Source of the DNA: Hansfordia pulvinata
Taxonomy: Eukaryota > Ascomycota > Sordariomycetes > Xylariales
DNA: 64,000 nucleotides
Assembly (NCBI GenBank): GCA_006538405.1
Contig: BJKQ01000008.1
Span: forward strand, 1,984,001-2,048,000
Reading direction: 5' to 3'
How positions within the stretch are numbered: the stretch's first letter is position 1; each line of letters begins with the position of its first letter. The notes beneath the pieces are model-generated. The model worked only from the letters and a program-made list of their open reading frames with translations, did not search any database and was not told the DNA's origin. Below, in pieces: positions 11,024 to 21,560 of the stretch. A program made the position numbers and the translations under genes.

Positions 11024-13878
11024 GGTGGGTTGGGGTGGAGAGGATGTGCGCGAGAACAGCGATGGAGAAGGAGGGGTGGGGAGTTGAGGCTGTCTGTGAG
11101 GACGGAAATTGCGAAGGCCTTGAAGGCAAGGAGGAGGGGGGGAGAAGGAGGAGGCCGCGGCGAGGGCGTTGGAAATATAAAACGGGCGGGCGACCCGACC
11201 CGAATTCACGGCACAGGGCTACGTGCAGGGGGACCTTTGGAGTACATGGTAAGTATGCTTTCTGTGGCGGCACCACAGAGTCGCGTCGAGTACATCGCGG
11301 CTTGACGCAAACGTCTTTACCTAAGCGCCAGACTCTGGGAGAGCGGGCTTGTGCGGGGAGTACCTATACGCCCGGGTGCATGCGAAAGATTGCCCACATC
11401 CATGTACCTGGGCGTTGTCCAGGGCCGGTACTTTACATGGATGGATGCCCGCAGCCACGTCCGGCCGAACATCCGTTCTGTCCATCAATGAAGCACTCGT
11501 AGATTCGTGCCCTTGGTCGCAGACAAGGTACAAAGCATTTACGCAGCGACCTCCGGCCCTGATGGTGACATAACCGCGCGGGCCGCCGCCTGTACTGACT
11601 GCACAGATGGGAGCAAACCGCCCGTCCGCGCCCTCGTTACGGGCGCCAGCTCCAACACCCGATGCTACGGGGCGTCAATTGCGGGCCGCAGGCGGCGGCG
11701 GCGGACAACGGACCATGGATGCGACGGATTCGAAGAGGTAGATCGAGTAATGAGAGGTGGAGGTACTTGCGCGGACGGACACACTGCGTGCGCACTGGGC
11801 TGGGCGAGTGAGAGGAGGGGTAATTTTGGCCTGCCTATCCACGATCCCCCGCCGACTATCGATAAGCCCGAAAACGCCGAGAGCAACGCTTGAGTCGACG
11901 GATTATGACGAATCATCTGGCTTCGGGGTCGTGGCAGCTATCAATTGATCGCCCTGCCCGGCCCACCGACTGGGATCCGGGAGAAACACACTGATGACGG
12001 GAGGTTGCACGCTGCAGACAATGCTGATACCCGTGGTCTGTCACAATCAGAAGGCACTCGTCACATGTTTCCAGCTCCGGGGTTGCGCGCCCGCACACTA
12101 GATACGGTAGGTAGGTACTGTAGGTAGGTACCTAAGGTACAAGTAGCAGCCCTGGAGGGCCGGGCGTCTGCGGGAGCAGCTGGAGAGGACCGCTGACGTC
12201 AAGAAGCCCACTTGGAGGGGTAGTTTGGCTGCTGTCTGCATGGCCACTAATCACTCACATATCGGCAGCCCGTCGTGCGTGCATTGGTCCGTCGTGTAGG
12301 CCACCCAACACCCAAGTCTACGCGCGCGACACCTCATAGAAGCCAAGTTAGCCGCTAAATATTCTTCTGGGCGCCACCGTCAGGTCAGCCTCTCCGCGCA
12401 CCGGCACCCGGTTGCGATGAAGCCGTTGGACATTGATCAGCGGGCGAGGGTGGAGTCCGTCGGCAGAGAACCGATGCAACAACAGATTACAGGGAAAGCA
12501 CACCGTTGGCAGTGCATGAGAGGCCACGATCATGTCGTACTGAGTGGCTGGGCCGTGCTCCCTGCACCAAAGCGATGAGGATGCGGCAAACTTCTGATGC
12601 CTACCACGCCCGTGGTACGAGAAGACGGTATTGGCGAGCTGGGATTGCACCCTGGCTTGCGTTGCCTTGCCTTGCCTTGCGTTGCACCTCCGACACACAT
12701 CCGCCTTCCATGGCCATCACTGGAGCTGATGGACGCCCAGGACAAGTCACAGTCATGGTTTAAGGGACAATCACATTGAATCAGACGTAGACCTCTTCTT
12801 CAGACCCCGGCAAACAAGGCCAGGATGCCAATGAAAAAGTCAAGGTTCCAAAGATTGGGCCACAGGACCAGCAGTCGTGCAACTGGTAGCCCCGGGGATT
12901 CTTGAGCTCCCGAGGCCATGGCCTGAATCGCGACCCTATCCCCCCCGGGGTGCCCTGAAGCGGGCACCCCGGGAAGGTAGAGCCGCGACACCAACACCAC
13001 CACCAGTGTGTGTGAATGAGAAGAAGAAGAGGATTCGGAGGAGACTTCGGCAGAGGGAAGAATTTATACCCATAGATTTTCAAAAGCTTTTGGTGCGCGG
13101 ACGTGCAAGGCAGGAGCGACGGTGCCAGGCCCGTTTGGCGACAACAGGGCAACTGCTTCTGCGGCCCGGCAGGCTTCGAGACGGTCCGCCTCAACCAAAA
13201 CGGGTAGTAGGTACTTCAGGTTCACGGGTCTGGGTGAGGCTCTGTTTCGAAAGGCAAGGGCAGTTGCCAGCGAGGGAAGTGACGTCCCGAAGGATATCTC
13301 GCGGGGGAGTTGTGCAATTTGCAGGTTGGCGGTCCAGAGCAACAGCCTCCATCAGGCAGCCCGCTTACGAGTACGTGCTACGTCCGCCTGTAGCTATCAC
13401 TCACCTGCAAAATAGGTACCGTTCTTCTATGGTCATACATTGGATAGAGGCGCTGCATTTTTGTAGAGAGCCACACATGCTAATTATGATGACGTCCTCC
13501 TCCATGCGCAGTCAGATGGAGACCCGTCGAGACCGACGAGGCTGACAGGCTGTGCTGGTAGACTTACGAGGCAAGCCTTGGCAGTGCAGCCGACCTCGCA
13601 ACGCCCCGCGACACGCTCGGCGTGGCGGCCCCGGCGCTAGTGGAGGGGTCCGGCTGACTCCGATAAAGGCCGCGGGACCCTCAGCTTCGGTTCAGGTGTG
13701 AGCGTTCCTCGACGGCGCAGGCAAGCCGCCATCTCCTCTCCCACCCGACAGCCGCTCGACACAGGCCCGCCTCCCAGCACGGAAAAATAGCAGAGACATT
13801 GCCATTGCCCCCTCCCCCGGCCTTGCTCACTCCTAGCACAACAGGCACGACACGGACAGCCCCGCCGAAACACCCGGC
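11024..13878. other. Intergenic region, about 2.9 kb
   Basis: No gene supported. A TATA-like AT stretch lies near 11166-11178, upstream of the lactonase. Other contents are a TAGGTA/ACCTA cluster at 12106-12140, a GC-rich 12-bp hairpin at 12944-12973 and an octamer copy at 13366. A 39-codon minus-strand frame ending near 12800, with one hydrophobic segment, was considered and not called. Confidence 0.55.
12944..12973. repeat. Perfect GC-rich 12-bp inverted repeat
   Basis: CCCGGGGTGCCC (12944-12955) and GGGCACCCCGGG (12962-12973) are exact reverse complements around a 6-nt loop TGAAGC. A transcript from either strand would form a very stable hairpin. Confidence 0.9.
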
Positions 13879-14807
13879 ATGATGGCGCTGCCTCAGCACC
13901 TCACGGGCGACTCGCCCGCCATCAACGCGTTCCTCGACCGCTTCGACGTCTTCCTCTTCGACTGCGACGGCGTCCTGTGGTCCGGCGACCACCTGTTCCC
14001 GGGGACCGTCGAGACCCTCCAGCTGCTGCGGGCCCGCGGCAAGCGCGTCGTCTTCGTCACCAACAACTCGACAAAGTCGCGCGCCGACTACCAGCGCAAG
14101 CTGGCCGCCATGGGCATCCCCGCCGAGGTCGAGGAGATCTTCGCCTCGGCCTACTCGTCCGCCGTCTACATCGCGCGCATCCTGCGCCTGCCCCCGCCCC
14201 GGAACAAGGTCTTCGTCGTCGGCGAGGCCGGCATCGAGGCCGAGCTGCGCGCCGAGGGCGTCCCCTTCGTCGGCGGCACCGACCCGGCCCTGCGCCGCGA
14301 CGTGGCGCCCGAGGACTTCGCCGCCCTGGCCGACGGCTCCGCGCTCGACCCCGAGGTGGGCGCCGTCCTGGCCGGCCTCGACTTCCACATCAACTACCTG
14401 AAGCTGGCGACCGCGCAGCAGTACCTGCGCCGGGGCGCGCGCTTCCTCGCCACCAACACGGACAGCACGCTGCCCATGAGCGGCGCCCTGTTCCCGGGGG
14501 CCGGCTCCATCTCGATCCCGCTCGTCAACGCCATGGGGGGCAGCAGCCCACGGCCCTGGGCAAGCCCAGCCAGGCCATGATGGACGCCATCGAGGGCAAG
14601 TTCCAGCTCGACCGCGCCCGCACCTGCATGGTCGGCGACCGCCTCAACACGGACATCCAGTTCGGCGTCGAGGGCGGGCTCGGCGGCACCCTCGCCGTCC
14701 TGACCGGCGTCAGCACCCGCGAGGAGTGGGAGACGCCCGACGCCCCCGTCCGCCCCGCCTACTTTGTGGACAGGCTCAGCGACCTGCGCGCTGCGGAGCA
14801 GCCGTGA
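13879..14807 (+). CDS. PHO13: HAD-family phosphatase, PHO13/phosphoglycolate phosphatase type (apparent 1-base frameshift)
   Basis: A cytosolic HAD-IIA phosphatase related to yeast Pho13 and p-nitrophenylphosphatase; known family members clear toxic side products such as 2-phosphoglycolate and 4-phosphoerythronate. Motif I DCDGVLW (nucleophile Asp about residue 28, acid/base Asp 30), motif II VTNNSTKS (about 60-67), GKPSQAMMDAI (Lys, motif III) and MVGDRLNTDIQFG (motif IV acidic residues) are all present and in order. The frame from the ATG at 13879 is correct up to the G6 run at 14535-14540. The rest of the conserved protein continues one frame over to the stop at 14805-14807. One extra G in that run would give a continuous protein of about 309 residues, the normal length. 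No intron can fit there, so this is either a sequence error or a recent inactivating deletion; the former seems likelier. Confidence 0.9.
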
Positions 14808-15095
14808 GGTTCCCCGGCCGGCCAGTGGCTGATGAGCGTCATGTCAAAGATTGAGTACCTCCCTCTTAGTTCAGGCAGTGAGTTCAACAGGGATGGGTGT
14901 CGTGTCTTTGACAAAAGAAGGCGAGTGATGGAAGGCAGCAAGCACAGCGCTAGACCGCCTGAGAGAAATTCAGAGTTGGGAAAGTACAAAGACTATAAAA
15001 GATACACCATAGACCACATGCCCGTCCGCTTTCGCCGCGACGCCAGATGACCCCCGAGCCCGCCGCCGCAAACGCCCGACCCAGGAACCAAGTAG

Positions 15096-16529
15096 TCAGT
15101 GGTACGCGTGATACGTAGTTGGATCGTAGGCGGCATCCAGGCTGTACCCGGCGGCCTGGACGTAACCCGCCAGCTCTTTGCCGTGACCCACGCCCGCGCC
15201 TGCGTCGCCGTAGCCCGTCGTCACGCCGTAGCTGGAGTCGTCGTGGAAATCCGCAGCGGAAGCAGCATGGTAGAAGCCCCATCCCCCGCCCCCGTCCCCG
15301 TCCCCGCCCCCGTCGCCGTCGCCATTGCCATCGCCTCCCGCCCCGTCCTCCTCCCCCGGCAGCCCGTCGGCCCCGGCCCCGGGATCGTCGTCGTCTTCTT
15401 CGTAGACGGCGTCGTCCTCGCACACCTCGAACAGGCCCGTCGAGGCGCTGATGACGTGCGAGCCGCCGTCGGCCTCCTCGAAGTGGAACTCGAGGTAGTA
15501 CCAGCCGGGCGGGGGGTCGATGCAGATGGTCCAGCCGTACAGGCGGTCACCGCCTCCGCCTCTGCCTCTGCCGCCGCCGTCTTCTTCGTCGTCTTCTCCT
15601 CCCCCCTGGCCCCTGATGCTCGCGTCCCTCCTCCAGCACTACCATCACGACCTTCTCTCCTACTGCTCCTCCTCCTCCTTCTACCTCCTCCTCCGCCGTA
15701 CAGCTCCTCCCCGTCCCCGTCCCCGTCCCCGTACTCGTCCATGACCACGGCGGAAGTGCGCTCCCCGAAGCCGAGCACGTGGCTGGCGGTGTGCTGGACG
15801 CCGTCGCCGTCCCACAGCGCGAACAGCCACCCTTCGGGCAGGAAGGCCTCGCTGGCGGGGAACTCGTGCTCGAAGCCCGGCTGGGTGGCGGGCACGCGGC
15901 AGATGACGACGAAGGGGCGGCCCCTTCGGACGCGCGGGGAGGCGGCGGTGCTGCTTTTCGCTGTTGTTGTCGTTGTCGTCGTTGTTGTGTCATGCTGGTG
16001 GTGGTGGTAGTGGTGGTGGTGGTGTTGGTCGTCGTCGTCGTCGTCGTCGTCGTCTACGCGCAGAGAGAACCAGGCCGGCCGGAAGATGGTGGGGCGGAAG
16101 CCGCGGTCGAGAATGTCGCCCGAGCCCGCCGGGGTCAAGGGGTGGGGGCGGCGGGCGGGAGGGGAGGCGTTGCTGTGGTTCGCGATGGACAGGTTGAGGG
16201 AGGTCAGGGAGGCCGAGAGGCTGGAGATGGAGGCCGGGTGGCGCCGGGTCGGGCGGCGGCGGGGCTTGCTGGGTTCAGAGGGTCAGATTGGTGGCAGTAC
16301 GGGAATTAAAGGGGAGGGTGTCTATGGAGAAGCGAAAGAGGGGGGGGGGGGGGGAATATGTGCTGTGGGTGGATAGGGGAGAGTACGGGAGCAGGAAGGG
16401 GGTGGATATGCGGGGTGGATAATCAGAGGTCGCCGTAGATGTGGTGTCCAACAACAAGGGGATGGCTCACGGCGACGTAGGAGCTGGCCGGAGCTGGCCT
16501 TTGCTCTTGTGTTTCTTGGGCGACGGCAT
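15096..16529 (-). CDS. Hypothetical protein with Asp, His and Thr tracts
   Basis: Proposed exons 16529-16471, 16268-15702 and 15612-15096 give 380 residues with consistent phases. Exon 1 encodes a basic start (MPSPKKHKSKGQLRP). Exon 2 contains a folded-looking segment (GFRPTIFRPAWFSLRV) interrupted by Asp9, a His/Tyr tract and Thr9, then resumes with RPFVVICRVPATQPGFEHEF and GWLFALWDGDGVQHTASHVLGF. Exon 3 has LYGWTICIDPPPGWYYLEFHFEE, then an acidic and Gly/Asp-rich tail ending TTYHAYH. The second intron lies in low-complexity DNA (donor GTACGG at 15701, acceptor ATCAG at 15613) and is the least certain boundary. The ordered segments are rich in Trp, Phe and Gly, suggesting a beta-fold broken up by acidic and His loops. 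No family recognised; no signal peptide or membrane segment. Confidence 0.65.
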
Positions 16530-18162
16530 CCTGTGAGAAGTTCCTGCTTAGTGGGAGGCTTCACCGACACCCAAGACCAGGGGATTCTTAGAATGGCAGA
16601 GAGACGACAGCCCGCGGCGAGTGAGTGTATACCCAGCTGGCGGGACATAATCTCACCAAAGATGGCCACGAGTAGTCTGGGTACGCTGTTCGGGCTGTCC
16701 GCATTTGAGTCCTCGTGGCCGATGGTAATGCTCGGATGTCGTGGAGCCAGACGTGTTGCTCTGCTATTTTGAAAATTGCTTTGACGCTGGGATGAAACTA
16801 TAGACGACCCGGCGTGGAAAAGACATGGCGAGGCTCCCTCTTATATTTGAAACAGAGTAGCATCACCGCCTGCAAGAGCCCGCGGCCTCGATCGTGCAGC
16901 ACCTCGGAACCAGCGACAACAACAACAGCCCCTGCGAAAACGTCGCGCGAGCGAACCTCGAGCGACACGGGCGCGCCGCCAGGTATCATCAAGCCACCAC
17001 GTCACACTTAGGCGGCTGTGGCTCAGAAACACACACACGCGCGCGCGCACACACTCACACACACACCTGTGATCCGACAGCCCAGGGGGGGCCGAGCAGA
17101 TAGGCAGACACCATGGATACCTGCCAAAGAACCGGGAGACAAGAAACGAAAAGCACAGATAGGGGACCGGGGGGGGGGAGGCAGCAGCAGCGGCGGCGGC
17201 GGCGGCTCAAGGCCACATGGCAATCGATTCATGGTCAAGGCGTCTCTCTCACGGCTCGGCGTGGTTGCAGCGGGCTATCTGACGGCGGCCCCTATTGGAG
17301 AAGGTCGAAGGCGGCGCAGACGGTAGCACAGCAGGGACAGCTACATGAAGTTGGCATCGAGTAAAGAGCCGCCTCTTCGCCGAGCCTGCGAAACAGGCCG
17401 GCTTTCGGAGCCGGTGGCGGTGGTGGTATAATATGTGTGGCGACTATAGGCCATGACGGGCAAAGCCGTAATCTGCGTATTCTGGTCACACCCTCGCAGT
17501 CTACTTGTCATACATGCAAGTATCCCTCACAACTGTATGCTGTCAGCCCAATGCCGAAAGCAGCGCTGCCCAAACACTGAAACAGCTTGGGGATGGCTGC
17601 ATCGTGCAGAGGGGAACGGCGATAAGAGAGCGTTCTGTCCGAGTCGGCGCAACGTAGCACATGCGCGATGTTATGATGCAGGGCTTTGCCAGGAAGGCCG
17701 CCGAGCCCCAGAAACGGCTCGACTTGCAGGCTGCCTCGAGGCATGTGCTGCGAGGGTCGCTCACCGGCCGTGCTGCTGATGGATGCACAAGACGATGAAC
17801 CAGCGTAGACCCCGGCTGCGCACACATCTGACGGGATCTGAATCATGCCGCGTGCTGCATCTCGGGAACTTGCACCCCAGGCACCCCGGTACCCCGCCAG
17901 CCAACTGCCTGGTAGGTGGCTGGACTCGAACCGTCAGCCGATGGACTCACCCCGAAAATAAGGCAACAAGACGTAAGCTTACTGTCGCACAGCAAAGACA
18001 CTCGGCCACTTCACGGTCGCTGCGCGGGCCGACGTAGCATCGGCATGGGCTCCTGCGAGGACGATCAAGAATCCTGGGTCCTGATCATGCGTTCGCAACG
18101 GCAGACCTGAGAGAAATACCCTCCGAGTCCCGACAATCCCAGCAGGGGTATCACTCGGGCTT
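16530..18162. other. Intergenic region, about 1.6 kb
   Basis: No gene supported. It includes an alternating CA/CG purine-pyrimidine run at about 17029-17065, a GGC/CAG triplet run near 17180-17205, and a tRNA-like box on the minus strand around 17900-18010 that fails structural checks (see rejected items). Confidence 0.55.
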
Positions 18163-19401
18163 TCATGGAGAGCAGACTTCCCCTTTGTGGTGCGGTTCGA
18201 CGTCCGACTTGACCGGTAACAAATAACACGTCCGACCCTGCTTCATCTGTATGCGCATCCCCGTAATCTCAAACATTAGAATGGCCCGGCCCGCGATGAC
18301 TGAGGCGAGGTAGCGCGCCGTTATTGTCAGCGCCCTGGTCATCCCCACAAACAGGGTCCCGGAGAAGATCACCGTGCCGAAGATCATGTGCAGCATCGTA
18401 AAGACAAAGACAGAGTTGGCCCAGGTAGCGAGGACCAATAGGCTCGCCATTTTGTAGTCGCCTTGCTTGGGCTTGTTCTCTCTCGCGGGGTCGATGTAGG
18501 ACTCGGCCGTCAGGCTCAGGCTGAACTCGAACCGCAGCCCAGACCAGGCGGAAGTGAGCGCATCCCGAACACCGGTCCTCCTCGAGGCATCGTCCCTGCT
18601 GCTGCCTGAGCTGCCCGGCGGTAGCGATGCTGATGCTGTGTGTTTCCTGGCGGAGTCAGATGTTCCGTTCGACAGGGCGGCGTGGACTCTGACTGACAAT
18701 CCGCCCAGCAGACACAGGGCGACGGTCGATACGGTCCAGACCAGGGGATTCTAGTTGGAAGTGAGGTCAAAATTGTTGAAGGCGAGATTGTTGACCTGCC
18801 AGCTGTTGTGAAGGGTGTTGGCGGCAGCCGCCGCCGCCACGATGTACTGTATGGCGACGGTAGCGAGGGAGAACCTGGCAACTACCGCGCGGGGCGGGGC
18901 GCCCGCGGCCGAAAAGGCGGATTCCCGGTCGAGGATGGCCTGGGGCCCTTCGTGCTGGAAAGTTCGGATCTGGGAGACGGTGGAGGCCCTGACGGTGAGC
19001 AGAGAAGCCAGGAAAGGCCGGCGAAGGGCAAGGAGGCCAAGCTCGTCGGTGCTGGAGCCCACGAGGCCGAGGGACGTGGGCAGAAAACCCAACAGGACGG
19101 CTGCGGAGGCCATGTTGGCTTTGGCGCCGTCAGTGAAGTTGTCGAGGACGCAATCGACGAGAACGGTGGCGAGGCCACAAGCCACCTTGGGGTACTTGTC
19201 CTGGTCCTTGCGACATCGCTCGAAGCTGTTGTGCTTGAAATCGTACCACTGCTCGCTATACACGCCGTCGGTATACATGCGGAACTGGCGCTGATACGCG
19301 CCGTACTTGGGGTAATAGCGTGCCCAGTCGACGGCCGCGACAGGCTGAAGCGCGGCCGCAAAGACGACCAAGAAGAGCAGTGTAGGGAGAGGCCGTCGCA
19401 T
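18163..19401 (-). CDS. Multi-pass membrane protein with signal peptide, unknown function
   Basis: The ATG at 19401 starts a signal peptide (MRRPLPTLLFLVVFAAALQP); an in-frame ATG at 19443 would add 14 residues ahead of it. After a Tyr-rich lumenal segment (WARYYPKYGAYQRQFRMYTD) and Cys residues, hydrophobic spans appear at MASAAVLLGFLPTSLGLVG, LATVAIQYIVAAAAAA, VWTVSTVALCLLGGLSV and SLLVLATWANSVFVFTML. The frame meets a TAG at 18753-18751 but continues in the same frame. I infer a 45-nt intron (18795-18751: donor GTCAAC, CTCAC-like branch, acceptor CTAG) that removes it, giving 397 residues. The alternative is a nonsense mutation. The protein belongs to a type of fungal multi-spanning hypothetical protein I have seen but cannot name; no transporter motif is evident. 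Confidence 0.75.
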
Positions 19402-20219
19402 TGTGGCCGAGAGAACCGTCCAGCCAGCGAGCCAGTTCGACATCAGGACTCAGGCGTATCGTCGTGCTACCCAGAGGTGTGAGGTGACGGTTGCTTAGGC
19501 ACATGTCCACGACTTGACCGGAATCTGGCTCCTTGATATGCTGCCGGCTCCCGGGGCTATTTGGATCCCACGATGCCCTCGCCAGCTTGCGGATTCCATT
19601 GCCGGCTCAGCCTTGTCTCGGCCGCGTCACGAAGGGCCGGTGAATCGCCATGCCGAAACGAGGCGGATCTGCTCGAATAGAGCTTCATCTCGTCGACCGA
19701 GAGACTTGGCAAGGTGCCTGTGCTCGGGACGCGTGCATTCATGCGGCCTTCAGCAGCGGGGGCTGGGTTCATATTTCGAGTGCAGGGCGTCAAGTTGTGA
19801 CGGCGACATAGCCTTGTCGGAGTTGCAGCGGTGATGGCTAGAGGACCGGTTACAAGGTGGGTGAGATGCACTCAAAATCAAATCGGCGGGCGGGATCGGC
19901 GTCGGCGACTTCAGTGGTGGGTTCAATGACAGCCGGGGAGAGCGGGGCTTAGGTTGGGCCTTGGGGGGCTCTCTTCGGGGGGGGCTGCCACTGCCCAAGC
20001 GGGAGCCTTGCGCCCGTCCAGGGTGCTCCTGCCAAACAGCCCACACTCACACCACGCACCTCATTCCTGAATATTGACGACCGTCCTCCGTATCGTGTTC
20101 CGTGATAGCATCCGTCTCGCATACCGTTACTTCTGGAAACCTGCTTCCCAAGGATTCGGTTTTGAAGCTCGCCATCGCCGTCCGCCGCCCGCCGCCCCTC
20201 AACTGAGAACCGCCGCCCC
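19402..20219. promoter_or_regulatory. Divergent promoter region between membrane protein and DFR1
   Basis: These 818 nt separate the start of the minus-strand membrane-protein gene from the plus-strand dihydrofolate reductase, so both promoters must lie here. No TATA box or known operator stands out. The 60 nt before the DFR1 start are rich in CCGCC. Confidence 0.5.
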
Positions 20220-21040
20220 ATGACGACCGCTGCCGACATGGCCACGCCGCCCGAGCTGACGCTCATCGTGGCCGCCACGCGCAACATGGGCATCGGGCGC
20301 GCCGGCACCCTGCCCTGGACCGGCCTGCGCAAGGAGATGGCCTACTTTGCCCGCGTCACCAAGCGCTTGCCAGTTGATGTCAGTTCCCCCCTCCCCCTTC
20401 CCCAGCCTTTTCGTCTTTCCCAGTGCTGTCCATGTCCATCTAACACGTTTCTCCCCTCCCTCTTCTTGCCCCTTCTACCCCCTACTGACAAAGCACACAG
20501 GCAAACCCCCAAGCCCTCAACGCCGTCATCATGGGGCGCAAGACGTGGGAGAGCATCCCGCCCCGCTTCCGCCCGCTCAAGGGCCGCCTGAACCTGGTCG
20601 TCAGCCGCTCGCACACCGAGCCCCCGGCCCCGGTGCTCCCCGCGCCCGGCGGGCTGGACCCGGACGCGGAGCCGGCGCGCGTCGCCTCCCTGGCCCAGGC
20701 CCTCGAGTATCTGAGCGGCGAGGTCCCGAGCTCCCGCCGGGGCGGCAAGGCGTTCGTGATCGGGGGCGCTCAGATCTACGGCGCGGCGCTGGCGGAGCAG
20801 CCCGAGGCGGCGCGCCGGGTCCTGCTGACGCGCATCCTCGGGGACTTTGAGTGCGACACGTTCTTCCCGCTGGACCTGTCGACGGAGGGGGCGGCGGCGG
20901 CGCGGGGGTGGGCGAGGAGGGGCAAGGCGGAGCTCGACGCGTGGGTGGGCGAGGAGGTGCCCGGCGGCGTGCAGGAGGAAGCGGGGACGGAGTACGAGTT
21001 TGAGATGTGGGAGAGAGATGGAAAAGAAGGCCTAGTTTGA
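20220..21040 (+). CDS. DFR1: Dihydrofolate reductase
   Basis: Reduces dihydrofolate to tetrahydrofolate with NADPH, feeding thymidylate, purine and methionine synthesis. Exon 1 is 20220-20378 and exon 2 20501-21040 (intron donor GTCAGT, acceptor CACACAG); together 232 residues. Visible motifs: LTLIVAATRNMGIGRAGTLPW (Met-20-type loop and substrate entry), the conserved acidic residue in LRKEMAYFARVT (about 38), MGRKTWESIPPRFRPLKGR (NADPH-binding Gly-Arg-Lys-Thr and folate Arg), and FVIGGAQIYGAAL (Gly-Gly turn). Length is typical for fungal enzymes. The ATG at 20220 is upstream of a second in-frame ATG at 20238; either is possible because residues 1-10 are not conserved. The C-terminus ends with a short acidic extension. 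Its 3' end faces CBP3, so the two genes converge. Confidence 0.95.
20379..20500 (+). other. Intron of DFR1
   Basis: A 122-nt intron beginning GTCAGT and ending CACACAG, with a TACTGAC branch-point-like site 20 nt before the acceptor. It is CT-rich throughout and preserves phase 0. Confidence 0.85.
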
Positions 21041-21045
21041 ATAAA
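21040..21045 (+). terminator. AATAAA polyadenylation-like element overlapping the DFR1 stop
   Basis: The last A of the TGA stop codon starts AATAAA. If this is the used positioning element, the DFR1 3' UTR is very short. Confidence 0.4.
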
Positions 21046-21560
21046 TACAGGAAAGGCAGGGCATTATGGAGGCAGGAAAACAGTTACGACGGAGCTCCTT
21101 TTTTGTCCGCGCATGCGGGCGAGAAGGAAAAACTTGGGCACTGGGGAGAGTAGACGCTTTGAGTTGTTGATACAGATACAGGTTCAGTATACAAGATGAT
21201 ACGAGTACACACCCACCGACACGCGCGGGTCTCGACTCCCGACCAAACACCATCCGTCCAACGCCCGATCAAGTCCGACCACGGGTCGACTGCCTTGCCA
21301 CACTACGCCGGCGGAAACACAAAGACCTTTAGCAGTATGTATGTAGTATATAAGCCCGCCGGCGATGCTGGAACAACCCTGTTAATGCATGCATTTTACA
21401 AGACCTATGGTGGTCTGCCTCTTCCTCCTCTTCCTCCTCTTCTTCTCTTATTCTCTTTTTCATCGTCTTCTTCACTCTGCTTCTCCTCGTACATCGAAAC
21501 GCGAGTCTCGGGTTGCGTGACGGTCAACGTGCCGAGCGCGGTAACCGCCTCACCGGCGCC
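21041..21560. other. Convergent intergenic region DFR1/CBP3
   Basis: These 520 nt lie between two 3' ends. Contents: an octamer copy TACGAGTA at 21200 and a TCT/CCT-rich tract at 21420-21490. No gene seen. Confidence 0.55.

Noticed and set aside
12800..12924. 39-codon minus-strand ORF (starting MASGAQESPG) with a hydrophobic segment
   Set aside because: Too short, no recognisable homology and located beside low-complexity DNA; chance occurrence is likely.
15099..16010. Long plus-strand ORF opposite the acidic/His-tract gene
   Set aside because: Antisense shadow of GC-rich codons and Asp/His tracts; poly-Val and poly-Pro composition with no domain.
17900..18012. tRNA-like sequence on the minus strand (GTGGCCGAGTG then GGTTCGAGTCC)
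   Set aside because: The A-box-like and B-box-like strings are present, but the T stem does not pair, the acceptor ends do not match and no clear anticodon arm forms. Perhaps a decayed tRNA; not callable.
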